From Phycicoccus sp. Root101 (GTDB taxonomy: Bacteria > Actinomycetota > Actinomycetes > Actinomycetales > Dermatophilaceae): a stretch of DNA of 64,000 bases. Of this stretch, positions 35,714 through 43,971 are shown one piece after another. Every line of letters starts with the position of its first letter. Positions within the stretch are counted from its first letter, which is position 1. The stretch spans positions 186,001 to 250,000 of the forward strand of contig NZ_LMCM01000010.1 of NCBI RefSeq assembly GCF_001426245.1, read 5' to 3'. Below the pieces are notes generated by a model. The model was not told the DNA's origin. It searched no databases and saw nothing but the letters and a program-made list of their open reading frames with translations. The position numbers and the translations under genes are program-made.

Positions 35714-36489
35714 TGCGGGCCAACCTGTCGGCGGACACCCTCGTGGTGCTGCTCCTCGCGACGGTGCGGATGTCGGCGTTCTTCGCCATCGCCCCGCCCT
35801 TCAGCAGCCGGTCGGTGCCGGCCCGCATCAAGGCCGCGCTGGCCTTCGCCCTGGCGCTGTGCCTCCTGCCGAACCTCAAGGACCAGTCGCCCACCATCAG
35901 CCTGCCGTCGCTGGTCGGCGCCACCCTGTGGCAGGTCGCGGTCGGCATGACGATGGGGTTCGTCGTGCACCTCGCCATGGCCGCCATCCAGGCCGCCGGT
36001 GAGCTGATCGACCTCGCCAGCGGGTTCACCCTCGCCAGCCTCTACGACCCGCTCTCCAACGTCTCCAGCAGCATGTTCGGCCGGGTCCAGCAGCTCCTCG
36101 CCATCACGCTGCTGTTCGCCGCCAACGGCCACCTGATCCTGGTGCGCGGGTTGATGATGACGTTCGAGACGGTGCCGCTGCGCCCGCTGTCGATCGGTGA
36201 CCTGGCCCGCCTCGCCACCGACGACCTGGGCCGGTTCCTCGCCGGCGCGCTGCAGATCGCCGCACCCGTGCTCGTGGTGCTGTTCCTCGCCGAGCTCGCG
36301 CTGGGCCTCGTGAGCCGGGCCGTGCCCACCCTGAACATCTTCGCGATGAGCTTCCCCGTGAAGATCCTGCTCGCCATCTCGCTGGCCGGGGTGGCGTTCT
36401 CGCTGCTCCCAGGTGCCGTGAGCAAGCTGCTGGACCAGGCGACCCACGACATGGTCTCCGTGGCCACGATGATGGGGACGCGCTCGTGA
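35713..36489 (+). CDS. fliR: Flagellar export gate protein FliR
   Basis: The 258-residue membrane protein has six to seven transmembrane segments and family features FFAIAPPFSSRSVPARIKAALAFALALCLLP, GEL(I)DLASGFTLASLYDPLSNVSSSMFGRVQQLLAI and AVPTLNIFAMSFPVKILLAI. It completes the FliPQR pore complex. GTGA overlap with flhB. Confidence 0.96.
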   Translation: MRANLSADTLVVLLLATVRMSAFFAIAPPFSSRSVPARIKAALAFALALCLLPNLKDQSPTISLPSLVGATLWQVAVGMTMGFVVHLAMAAIQAAGELIDLASGFTLASLYDPLSNVSSSMFGRVQQLLAITLLFAANGHLILVRGLMMTFETVPLRPLSIGDLARLATDDLGRFLAGALQIAAPVLVVLFLAELALGLVSRAVPTLNIFAMSFPVKILLAISLAGVAFSLLPGAVSKLLDQATHDMVSVATMMGTRS

Positions 36490-37625
36490 GCGACAAGGCG
36501 TCCAAGACAGAGAAGCCGACCCCGCAACGCCAGCAGGAGGCCAAGAAGGACGGCCAGATCCCGCGGACCGCGGAGCTGAGCGCGTGGGTCGCGGTCATCG
36601 TCGCGTCGGTGCTGGTCCCGAAGCTGGTCCACGGTCTCGCCGACCTGTTCCGCGACCTGCTCGGGGAGCTCCAGCGCGTCATCGTCGAACCGGATCCCGC
36701 GATCGCGATGCAGGTGCTCAAGACGGCCGGCATCCACAGCCTGCTGCTGCTCGCGCCGCTGATGGGCGCCATGGTGGTCGCGGCACTCGTGAGCAACGCC
36801 GCCCAGGGCGGCATCCGTATCTATGCCAAGAAGTTCAAGCCGAAGTTCGAGACGCTCAACCCGGCCAAGGGCCTGAAGAACCTCGTGGGCATGCACGCTG
36901 CCTGGCAGCTGGTGAAGACCCTGCTCAAGTTCGTCGTGTTCGGCTGGATCGGGTACCGCGCCGTCCGCGACATCACCGAGCAGATCTCCACGAGCGGCCA
37001 GTGGTCCCTCGGTGCGTCGGTCGGGGCCGCGGCCGGCTCGGCCCTGAGCATCCTGCGCGTCATCGCCGCGGTCGGGCTGGTCCTCGCCGCGGCCGACTAC
37101 GTCATGGAGCGTCGCCGCATCGGGTCGTCGCTGAAGATGAGCCTCGAGGACATCAAGCGCGAGAACAAGTCCTCCGAGGGCGACCCGCTGCTCAAGGGCA
37201 TGATCCGCGGCAAGCAGCGCGAGATGAGCCGCAACCGCATGATGTCCGACCTCTCGTCGGCCGACCTGGTCCTGGTCAACCCGACACACGTCGCCGTGGC
37301 GCTCGCCTACGAACCCGGCCGGGGCGCGCCCCGCGTCGTCGCCAAGGGGGCCGGCCTCGTCGCGGCCAAGATCCGTGAGGACGCGGCCGAGCTCAAGCTG
37401 CCCCTCGTCGAGGACGTGCCGCTCGCCCGCATGCTCTACCGCAGCTGCCAGATCGGCCAGGAGATCCCCGCCGAGCTGTATGACGCGGTGGCGGGAGTGT
37501 TCGTCTTCGTCATGGGCCTGCGCCAGCGCGACGCCGCGCGAGGCTTCCACCGCAACCCCAACGCCGCCCGCACGGCACCGCCGGCCCTGCTCGAATCCTC
37601 AGGTGCCCGCCGTGCGGGTCGATAG
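36486..37625 (+). CDS. flhB: Flagellar export switch protein FlhB
   Basis: The 379-residue protein starts KASKTEKPTPQRQQEAKKDGQIPRTAELS, has four transmembrane segments, and carries the autocleavage motif NPTH at residues 265-268 (LVLVNPTHVAVALAYEPGRGAPRVVAKG). Cleavage there, with FliK, switches export from hook to filament proteins. The Arg/Ala-rich 35-residue tail after MGLRQRDAARG is variable. Confidence 0.97.
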   Translation: MSDKASKTEKPTPQRQQEAKKDGQIPRTAELSAWVAVIVASVLVPKLVHGLADLFRDLLGELQRVIVEPDPAIAMQVLKTAGIHSLLLLAPLMGAMVVAALVSNAAQGGIRIYAKKFKPKFETLNPAKGLKNLVGMHAAWQLVKTLLKFVVFGWIGYRAVRDITEQISTSGQWSLGASVGAAAGSALSILRVIAAVGLVLAAADYVMERRRIGSSLKMSLEDIKRENKSSEGDPLLKGMIRGKQREMSRNRMMSDLSSADLVLVNPTHVAVALAYEPGRGAPRVVAKGAGLVAAKIREDAAELKLPLVEDVPLARMLYRSCQIGQEIPAELYDAVAGVFVFVMGLRQRDAARGFHRNPNAARTAPPALLESSGARRAGR

Positions 37626-37635
37626 GAGGCGTGCC

Positions 37636-37683
37636 ATGACAGCTGCCGTCACCACCCACCCCGCGCAGGCCGAGGTCCGATGA
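37636..37683 (+). CDS. 15-residue leader ORF coupled to flhA
   Basis: ATG at 37636 follows AGGAGG at six bases' spacing, the best ribosome site in this area. The peptide MTAAVTTHPAQAEVR ends in TGA that overlaps the flhA ATG as ATGA. flhA itself has only a weak site (GAGGT), so translation of this mini-ORF probably delivers ribosomes to flhA. It has no hydrophobic or repeated-codon feature of a classic attenuator peptide. Confidence 0.55.
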   Translation: MTAAVTTHPAQAEVR

Positions 37684-39731
37684 AGAGCCGGATCGGCCAG
37701 ATCGGCATCCCCGCGGGCATCGTCGCGATCGTCGTGATGATGGTGGTGCCGCTCCCGAGCGTGGTCCTCGACATGCTCCTCGCGGTGAACCTCACCTTCT
37801 CGGTGCTGATCCTGCTCGTGGCCCTGAACGTCAAGCGGCCCCTGGACTTCGCGGTCTTCCCGTCGTTGCTGCTCATCGGCACGCTCTTCCGCCTGGCCCT
37901 CAACGTCAGCGCCACGCGCCTGGTGCTGCTCGACGGCTTCGCGGGCAAGGTCATCGACGCGTTCGGCCACTTCGTCGTCGGCGGGTCGATCATCGTCGGC
38001 CTCGTCATCTTCATCATCCTCGTCGTCATCCAGTTCGTCGTCATCACCAACGGTGCCGGGCGCGTGGCCGAGGTCGGGGCGCGGTTCACCCTCGACGCCA
38101 TGCCCGGCAAGCAGATGGCGATCGACGCCGACCTCAACTCGGGCCTGATCGACGAGGACGAGGCGCGCCGCCGCCGTGCCGACGTCTCGGCCGAGGCGGA
38201 CTTCTACGGCGCGATGGACGGTGCCTCCAAGTTCGTCAAGGGCGACGCCATCGCCGCCATCGTCATCACCCTGGTCAACCTCATCGGCGGCCTCATCATC
38301 GGTGTGGCCCAGCGCGGCGAGAGCCTGAGCGACGCCGTCGCGACCTACAGCCTGCTGTCCGTCGGCGACGGCCTGGTCTCGCAGATCCCTGCGCTGCTCA
38401 TGTCGATGTCGACCGGTCTCATCGTCACCCGTGCCACCACCGCGCAGGACATGGGCAGCGACCTCGTCGCCCAGTTCGGTGCCCAGCGCCAGCCGATCCA
38501 GGTCGCCGGTGTCGCCGTCGCGGCCCTCGCGGTCATCCCCGGCCTGCCCAAGCTCCCCTTCCTCATCGTCGGTGCCGCGGCCCTGCTCATCGCCCGCACG
38601 CTGCCCAAGGCAGGGGAGAAGGAGGCCGCGGACGAGCGCGCGGCGGCCGCCGCCCTGCCGCCCGGCCCGTCGGCCGACAGCCCCGAGGTGCTCGCCCACG
38701 ACATCCGCGTCGAGCCGCTCGAGCTCGAGCTCGCGTACGACCTCATCGGCCTCGTCGACGCCAGTGCAGGCGGCGACCTGCTCGACCGCGTCAAGGCGTT
38801 GCGGCGCAAGCTCGCCCACGAGCTCGGCATCGTCATCCCGCTGGTTCGGACCCGGGACAACATCGACCTCCCGCAGCACACGTACGCCATCCGGTTGCAC
38901 GGCGTCGAGGTCGCGCGCGGAGAGGCGCCGGCCGGCATGGTCCTCGCCATCGGTGACCACCTGGCCGCGCTCGAGGGCACCCCGACGAGGGAGCCCGTCT
39001 TCGGGCTCGAGGCCAAGTGGGTCCCGGTGCACCAGCGGGGTCGCGCCGAGGCGGTCGAGGCCACCGTCGTCGACCGTTCGTCCGTCGTCACGACGCACCT
39101 CGCCGAGGTCGTCCGCCAGCACGCCCACGAGCTGCTCGGTCGTGAGGACGTCAAGCTGCTCGTCGAGGCGGTGCGGGCCACCCACCCGGCCGTCGTCGAG
39201 GAGATGACGCCCTCCCCGCTGACCCTCGGCGAGGTCCAGCGCGTCCTCGCCGGGCTGCTCTCCGAGGGCGTCGGCATCCGCGACCTGGTCCGCATCTTCG
39301 AGGCGCTGTCGCTGCGCGCCCGGGTCAGCACCGACCCCGACTCCCTCGTCGAGGCCGCCCGGCTCGCCCTGGGCCCGGCCATCGCCTCGTCGCACGCGGT
39401 GGGCGGCGAGCTTCACGTCCTCACCTTCGAGCCGCGGCTCGAGCAGCGGCTCCTGGAGTCCCTGCGCGGCGGCGAGAACGGGGTGCAGCTCCTCGTCGAC
39501 CCGTACTTCGCCGAACGCCTCGCCACCGAGGCCGTTCGGGTGTCCCAGCGCGCCGAGCAGTCGGGTGTCCAGCCCGTGCTGGTCTGCGCGCAGCCGCTGC
39601 GACGAGCGGTCCGCCGCCTCGTCGAGCCCGGCGCACCGCAGCTCGCGGTGCTCGCCTACTCAGAGCTCGGCGGCCACCTGCGCCTGACCACGGCAGGGGT
39701 CGTCGACGTCGTGGAGAGCGTGGTGTCCTGA
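37680..39731 (+). CDS. flhA: Flagellar export gate protein FlhA
   Basis: The 683-residue protein has eight transmembrane segments in the first 330 residues, with the FHIPEP-type loop (LNVSATRLVLLDGFAGKVIDAFGHFVVGGS ... DAMPGKQMAIDADLNSGLIDEDEARRRRADVSAEADFYGAMDGASKFVKGDAIA). A large cytoplasmic domain receives chaperone-substrate complexes and forms the nonameric ring. It is complete and of usual length. Translation is probably coupled to the mini-ORF just upstream. Confidence 0.97.
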   Translation: MKSRIGQIGIPAGIVAIVVMMVVPLPSVVLDMLLAVNLTFSVLILLVALNVKRPLDFAVFPSLLLIGTLFRLALNVSATRLVLLDGFAGKVIDAFGHFVVGGSIIVGLVIFIILVVIQFVVITNGAGRVAEVGARFTLDAMPGKQMAIDADLNSGLIDEDEARRRRADVSAEADFYGAMDGASKFVKGDAIAAIVITLVNLIGGLIIGVAQRGESLSDAVATYSLLSVGDGLVSQIPALLMSMSTGLIVTRATTAQDMGSDLVAQFGAQRQPIQVAGVAVAALAVIPGLPKLPFLIVGAAALLIARTLPKAGEKEAADERAAAAALPPGPSADSPEVLAHDIRVEPLELELAYDLIGLVDASAGGDLLDRVKALRRKLAHELGIVIPLVRTRDNIDLPQHTYAIRLHGVEVARGEAPAGMVLAIGDHLAALEGTPTREPVFGLEAKWVPVHQRGRAEAVEATVVDRSSVVTTHLAEVVRQHAHELLGREDVKLLVEAVRATHPAVVEEMTPSPLTLGEVQRVLAGLLSEGVGIRDLVRIFEALSLRARVSTDPDSLVEAARLALGPAIASSHAVGGELHVLTFEPRLEQRLLESLRGGENGVQLLVDPYFAERLATEAVRVSQRAEQSGVQPVLVCAQPLRRAVRRLVEPGAPQLAVLAYSELGGHLRLTTAGVVDVVESVVS

Positions 39732-39732
39732 C

Positions 39733-40065
39733 ATGGCCAAGAAGTCCCGTCCCGCAGCCACCGGCGCCCCGGCGACGAACGGCTCCAGCCGGTTCAAGTC
39801 CAGCGTCCTGCTCGGCGCGATGCTGTTCGCGCCGGCGGCCTTCCTCGTCCTGCGCGGCAACCTGTCGGTCAACGAGGCGCTGGTGCGCTTCGGCTGTGCG
39901 CTGGCGTTCGCGATGATCGGGACGGCCGTCGTGATCTCGAGCCTGCCGGCCGAGGACCGCGGTCCGTCCGCGGAGGACCAGGCGCAGCGGATGGCGGACG
40001 CCCCGGCCCCGGTCACGGAGTCCACGACGTCCATGGGGGTCCCGGTGACCCAGCCCGTCGGCTGA
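39733..40065 (+). CDS. Small membrane protein at the end of the flagellar operon
   Basis: The 110-residue protein has a basic N-terminus, two transmembrane helices (about 26-42, SSVLLGAMLFAPAAFLVL, and 52-72, FGCALAFAMIGTAVVISSL) and an acidic tail. It starts one base after flhA and is likely co-transcribed. I do not recognise it; a role in the export gate or motor is only suggested by position. Confidence 0.7.
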   Translation: MAKKSRPAATGAPATNGSSRFKSSVLLGAMLFAPAAFLVLRGNLSVNEALVRFGCALAFAMIGTAVVISSLPAEDRGPSAEDQAQRMADAPAPVTESTTSMGVPVTQPVG

Positions 40066-40119
40066 GGCACGCGGCACACCGTCCCGCGGTGACCGCCGGG
40101 GCGAGGTTCTCGGTGGGCC

Positions 40120-40512
40120 TCAGACGATGCTGAGCAGCGCCTGGGCGTAGGCGCACTCGGGGTCGGCGTCGGTGAAGGTGGCCGGGCCCTCGGGGCCGGA
40201 CACCTCGACGGCCCAGGAGTCCCCGTCGCGGTGCAGTCCCGCGAACCGGTCGCCGAGCAGCTCGCGCAGCTGGTCCTCGCGCGGCAGCCACAGGGCGCTG
40301 TCGAGGGTGACGGAGTCGAGGGCCCACTCGGTCGTGCCGTTGAACCCCAGCAGGGGCTGGCCCTTGAAGGTGTGCACGTCGATGGTGAGGTGGCTGATCC
40401 AGAAGACCTCCCCGAGGACGTTCGGCTGGTCGATGGTGAAGCGGTCCCCGGGCACCGGCTCCCAGAGCACCCCACCCTCACCGAGGCTGCGGGCCAGCTC
40501 GACCGTGATCAT
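40120..40512 (-). CDS. Conserved actinobacterial protein of unknown function
   Basis: The 130-residue soluble protein begins ITVELARSLGEGGVLWEPVPGDRF and contains VFWISHLTIDVHT, GFNGTTEWALDSV and ALWLPREDQLRELLGDRF. The pattern is one I associate with small actinobacterial proteins of unknown role (often misnamed pilus proteins in databases). It faces the flagellar operon end and diverges from the acetyltransferase gene. Confidence 0.75.
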   Translation of the reverse strand: MITVELARSLGEGGVLWEPVPGDRFTIDQPNVLGEVFWISHLTIDVHTFKGQPLLGFNGTTEWALDSVTLDSALWLPREDQLRELLGDRFAGLHRDGDSWAVEVSGPEGPATFTDADPECAYAQALLSIV

Positions 40513-40597
40513 GGTCCGAGCCTACGTCCCGGTCGCGCCTGCTGCCGGGGCGCGGAACCCGGTGGCCCGCCGGCTCCGGGTGCGGCACGGTGGGGTG

Positions 40598-41179
40598 GTG
40601 CCCCAGCCCCCGCTGCAGACCGCCCGCCTCGACCTCGTGCCGCTCGCCGACGAGCACCTCGAGCTCGAGGTGGAGCTCGACTCCGACCCCGAGGTGCTGC
40701 GCTACCTCTGGGGTCGGGCCAGGACGCGCGACGAGGTCGAGCGCAACCACGTGCAGCGGCGCCGGCGGGCGGAGGTGGTCGACGGCCTGGGGATGTGGGT
40801 CGGCTTCCTGCGCACCGTCGAGGGCGCGCCGGAGGACCGTTTCGTCGGGCTGTGGATGCTGACGCCTCCCCATGGCCCGAGCCAGGATCGCGTGACGGGG
40901 GAGGCCGACCTGGGGTACCGCATCCTGCGCCGGCACTGGCGGCAGGGCTTCGCCAGCGAGGGGTCGAGGGAGCTGCTGCGCCACGGGTTCGAGGTGGTCG
41001 GCCTGTCGCGGATCTTCGCGCAGACGATGGCCGTGAACGCCGGCTCCCGGGCGACGATGACGAGCATCGGGATGCAGTTCGCCCGCGCGTTCCACGAGCA
41101 CCACGACGACCCCGTGCCCGGCAGCGAGCAGGGGGAGGTCGAGTACGAGCTGCGCCGCGAGGACTGGGAGCTGCGCTGA
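40598..41179 (+). CDS. GNAT-family N-acetyltransferase (RimJ/RimL type)
   Basis: The 193-residue protein starts LQTARLDLVPLADEHLELEVELDSDPEVLRYLWG. It has the acetyl-CoA site region GEADLGYRILRRHWRQGFASEGSRELLRHGFEVVGLSRIFAQTMAVNAGSRATMTSIGM. This is the Acetyltransf_3 pattern of enzymes that modify protein N-termini or small amines. The start is uncertain: GTG 40598, GTG 40595 or ATG 40511. Confidence 0.88.
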   Translation: MPQPPLQTARLDLVPLADEHLELEVELDSDPEVLRYLWGRARTRDEVERNHVQRRRRAEVVDGLGMWVGFLRTVEGAPEDRFVGLWMLTPPHGPSQDRVTGEADLGYRILRRHWRQGFASEGSRELLRHGFEVVGLSRIFAQTMAVNAGSRATMTSIGMQFARAFHEHHDDPVPGSEQGEVEYELRREDWELR

Positions 41180-41190
41180 CGACGTCGGGG

Positions 41191-41730
41191 TCAGCAGGTC
41201 TTCGTCGTGGTCGCCGTGGCAGTCGGTGTCGGTGTCACCTTGGGGGCGGCGGTGAGCTTCGTGTACTTGTCGCCGAGGACGAGGTCCACGGAGGAGTCGG
41301 TGCGGCTGTCCTTGACCGCCTTCGAACCCTTGACGAGGCCGAGGACGAGCTTGCTGCCCTTCGCCCCGGTCGGTCCGAACCTCACCTCGGCGGCGATGGT
41401 GACCTTGCGCTGCAACGGGTCGTTGGCCACGGTGGAGACCCGGAACCCGCGCTTGCGCACGTCGGTGGCGGTCTTCGCGGCGAGGCCGGCGCGGTCGGTG
41501 GCGTTGTAGACGTTGACGGTCACGTCGGCGGGCAGGACGGGTCCGGCCGTGGCGGTGCAGCTCGGCCGCGGCGTCGCGCGGCGTTCGTCGGAGGCCTGGT
41601 AGTACGAGTAGGCGTACCAGAAGGCGAAGAACAGCATCAGCGCCACGATCCCCAGCGTGATGAGGGCGCGGCGACGTCTCGCGCGACGAGAGCTCGACGC
41701 CCCCGACTCCACGATGTAGCTCACACCCAC
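41191..41730 (-). CDS. LytR C-terminal domain (LytR_C) membrane protein
   Basis: The 179-residue protein has a basic cytoplasmic N-terminus (SSSRRARRRRA), one transmembrane helix (about 23-45, LITLGIVALMLFFAFWYAYSYY) and an extracellular LytR_C domain (VTVNVYNATDRAGLAAKTATDVRKRGFRVSTVANDPLQRKV ... VDLVLGDKYTKL). A Thr-rich tail ends in Cys. The domain often accompanies cell-wall polymer ligases, but here stands alone. Confidence 0.9.
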   Translation of the reverse strand: MGVSYIVESGASSSRRARRRRALITLGIVALMLFFAFWYAYSYYQASDERRATPRPSCTATAGPVLPADVTVNVYNATDRAGLAAKTATDVRKRGFRVSTVANDPLQRKVTIAAEVRFGPTGAKGSKLVLGLVKGSKAVKDSRTDSSVDLVLGDKYTKLTAAPKVTPTPTATATTTKTC

Positions 41731-41788
41731 CTCCGCCTACGTCACGCCCCGACGCGCAGCCTGTCGCCGACCGGGACCTGCTGCGGGG

Positions 41789-42085
41789 CTAGTCAAGCAC
41801 GAGGACGCGCGCGTGCAGGGTAGGTCGCTGCTGAAGGGCGGCACGCAGTGCGCGGTGCAGGCCGTCCTCGAGGTAGAGGTTGCCCTCCCACTCGACCACG
41901 TGGGCGAAGAGGTCGCCGTAGAACGTCGAGTCCTCGGCGAGCAGCTGCCCCAGGTCCAGCGTCCGCTTGGTGGTGATCAGCTCCTCGAGGCGCACCATGC
42001 GCGGAGGCACCTCGGCCCAGTCGCGTGGCGAGTCCTTGCCGTGGTCCGGATACGGCTTTCCCTCGCCCACCTTCTTGAAGATCAC
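41789..42085 (-). CDS. Conserved small actinobacterial protein, possible antitoxin-like
   Basis: The 98-residue protein reads MIFKKVGEGKPYPDHGKDSPRDWAEVPPRMVRLEELITTKRTLDLGQLLAEDSTFYGDLFAHVVEWEG and ends LEDGLHRALRAALQQRPTLHARVLVLD. Such proteins are common next to LytR_C genes in actinomycetes. Database names such as VapB-type antitoxin exist, but there is no toxin gene beside it. GTG 42085 gives the conserved N-terminus; the frame is open further upstream to 42241. Confidence 0.75.
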   Translation of the reverse strand: MIFKKVGEGKPYPDHGKDSPRDWAEVPPRMVRLEELITTKRTLDLGQLLAEDSTFYGDLFAHVVEWEGNLYLEDGLHRALRAALQQRPTLHARVLVLD

Positions 42086-42173
42086 CCAGCAACCATAGGG
42101 GTATGCCGCGGGCGGCCCCAGCCGTGCGACCGCCTCCGCGACGGCCTGCCGAGCGGACGAGAGCCGCACTAGA

Positions 42174-43778
42174 GTGCCGAACGTGACCGAGAACGCGAGT
42201 GCCGACCCGTCCGCGCAGTCCTCCGAGCAGCTCGACGCCATCCGCGCCGGCTACTCCTTCACCGGTGGGGCGCTGCTGTTCGGTGCCGCGGTCATCGACG
42301 GGACGGCGCATCCCGACGCGCCGGTCAAGGTGCCGCTCGCGACGCTGAACCGGCACGGACTCGTCGCCGGCGCCACCGGTACCGGCAAGACGAAGACGTT
42401 GCAGCTCATGGCCGAACAGCTCTCCGGCCAGGGCGTCCCCGTCTTCCTCGCCGACATCAAGGGTGACCTCTCGGGCATGGCCACCGCCGGCGTGGCCAAC
42501 GACCGGATCACCAGCCGCTCGACGGAGGTCGGGCAGCAGTGGGTCGGCACGGCATACCCGACCGAGTTCCTGTCCCTCGGCGGACTGGGGCAGGGCATCC
42601 CGATCCGCGCGACGATCACGTCGTTCGGCCCGACGCTGCTCTCGAAGGTGTTGGGCCTCAACGACACCCAGGAGTCGAGCCTGGGACTGGTCTTCCACTA
42701 CGCCGACTCGAACGGTCTCGCGCTGCTGGACATCAAGGACCTGCGCGAGGTCGTCTCCTTCCTGACCTCCGACGAGGGCAAGGCCGACCTGAAGGGCCTC
42801 GGTGGCCTGTCGTCGGCGACTGCCGGGGTCATCCTGCGCGAGCTGATCGCGTTCTCCGACCAGGGCGCCGACGCGTTCTTCGGTGAGCCGGAGTTCGACA
42901 CCGCCGACCTGCTCCGCACCGCGGCCGACGGCAAGGGGCTGGTGACCTGCCTCGAGCTTCCCGCGGTGCAGGACCGGCCGGCGCTGTTCTCGACGTTCCT
43001 CATGTGGATGCTGGCCGACCTGTTCCACGACCTGCCCGAGGTCGGCGACGCCGACAAGCCGAAGCTCGTCTTCTTCTTCGACGAGGCGCACCTGCTGTTC
43101 GCCGACGCGAGCAAGGCGTTCCTGTCGGCGATCGAGCAGACGGTGCGGTTGATCCGGTCCAAGGGGGTCGGCGTCTTCTTCGTCACCCAGAGCCCCAAGG
43201 ACGTGCCGAGCGGTGTGCTCGCCCAGCTCGGCAACCGGGTGCAGCACGCCCTGCGCGCCTACACGCCCGAGGACGCGAAGGCGCTCAAGGCTGCGGTGTC
43301 GACCTACCCCCACAGCGGCTACGACCTCGAGGAGCTCCTCACCAACCTCGGCACGGGCGAGGCCGTCGTCACGGTGCTGTCCGAGCGGGGTGCGCCCACC
43401 CCCGTGGCCTGGACCCGGATGATCGCGCCCCAGTCCTTGATGGCTCCGTCCGACCCGGCCCTGGTCACGAGCCTCATCGCCGCGTCGTCGCTGTCGAGCA
43501 AGTACGCCGCGGTCGTGGACCGCGAGTCGGCGTACGAGAAGTTGCAGGCGCGTCTGCAGGCAACCCCGGCCGCCCCCGCGGCGCCGGCGCCCTCGCCCGC
43601 TGCCCCGGCCCCCGCACCCGCGGCCCCCAAGCCGGCCCGACCGGCCAAGGAGCAGCCCGGGATCGTCGAGCAGGTCGTGCAGTCGAGCGCGTTCAAGTCG
43701 GCCCTGCGCTCTGCCGGCACCGTGCTCGGCCGCGAGATCACCCGGTCGATCTTCGGCACCGCCCGCCGCTCCCGCTGA
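42174..43778 (+). CDS. HerA/VirB4-like ATPase, DUF853 family
   Basis: The 534-residue protein has Walker A AGATGTGKTKTLQ (about 65-77), the IKGDLSG motif, Walker B KPKLVFFFDEAHLLF (about 298-312) and an arginine-finger region VPSGVLAQLGNRVQHALRAYTPED. An Ala/Pro linker and short C-terminal helix (SAFKSALRSAGTVLGREITRSIFG) follow. DUF853 (YjgR) is a hexameric DNA translocase-like ATPase of uncertain job. Start GTG 42174 or GTG 42183. Confidence 0.9.
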   Translation: MPNVTENASADPSAQSSEQLDAIRAGYSFTGGALLFGAAVIDGTAHPDAPVKVPLATLNRHGLVAGATGTGKTKTLQLMAEQLSGQGVPVFLADIKGDLSGMATAGVANDRITSRSTEVGQQWVGTAYPTEFLSLGGLGQGIPIRATITSFGPTLLSKVLGLNDTQESSLGLVFHYADSNGLALLDIKDLREVVSFLTSDEGKADLKGLGGLSSATAGVILRELIAFSDQGADAFFGEPEFDTADLLRTAADGKGLVTCLELPAVQDRPALFSTFLMWMLADLFHDLPEVGDADKPKLVFFFDEAHLLFADASKAFLSAIEQTVRLIRSKGVGVFFVTQSPKDVPSGVLAQLGNRVQHALRAYTPEDAKALKAAVSTYPHSGYDLEELLTNLGTGEAVVTVLSERGAPTPVAWTRMIAPQSLMAPSDPALVTSLIAASSLSSKYAAVVDRESAYEKLQARLQATPAAPAAPAPSPAAPAPAPAAPKPARPAKEQPGIVEQVVQSSAFKSALRSAGTVLGREITRSIFGTARRSR

Positions 43779-43887
43779 CCGCGCGCCTTACCCCTCCTGT
43801 GGCGACGACCCGCTGACCCGCGCGCCTTACCCCTCCTGTGGCGACGACCCGCTGACCGCGCGCCTTACCCCTCGTATGGCGACCGCC
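43773..43887. repeat. Three tandem copies of a 38-bp unit
   Basis: Copies begin at 43773, 43811 and 43850 with CGCTGACCGCGCGCCTTACC-type sequence; the first includes the stop codon of the DUF853 gene. The third copy differs where CTCCTGTGGC becomes CTCGTATGGC, giving a GTATGGC motif. Confidence 0.8.
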
Positions 43888-43902
43888 CGACGATCACCTC
43901 GC
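43881..43902 (-). repeat. Inverted copy of the 23-bp flanking repeat
   Basis: On the minus strand it reads GCGAGGTGATCGTCGGGCGG..., differing at two positions from the copies at 43945 and 44969. With the 43945 copy it can form a 22-bp stem around a 43-base loop. Confidence 0.7.
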
Positions 43903-43944
43903 GTCGGTCGTTGCGGTGGTGCGCACATGTGGGATCGGGCCGGA

Positions 43945-43967
43945 GGCGAGGTGATCGTTGGCCGGTC
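43945..43967 (+). repeat. 23-bp direct repeat, left copy
   Basis: Identical to 44969-44991 (core GGCGAGGTGATCGTTGG). The pair brackets the AbiEi/DUF559-type gene at 43972-44853. Confidence 0.8.
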
Positions 43968-43971
43968 CCGC

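Noticed and set aside
9926-40065. Flagellar island as recently acquired DNA
   Set aside because: GC content, codon use and the GGCGCCATACC motif are the same as in the flanking genes, and there are no integrase, transposase or tRNA boundaries at its ends.
41789-42085. Toxin-antitoxin pair with the DUF853 ATPase or LytR_C gene
   Set aside because: No toxin-like small gene adjoins, and the gene neighbours are unrelated in size and orientation; only the weak database-style name suggests an antitoxin.
43773-43887. Possible CRISPR array
   Set aside because: The three units are contiguous with no unique spacers, and no cas genes are nearby.
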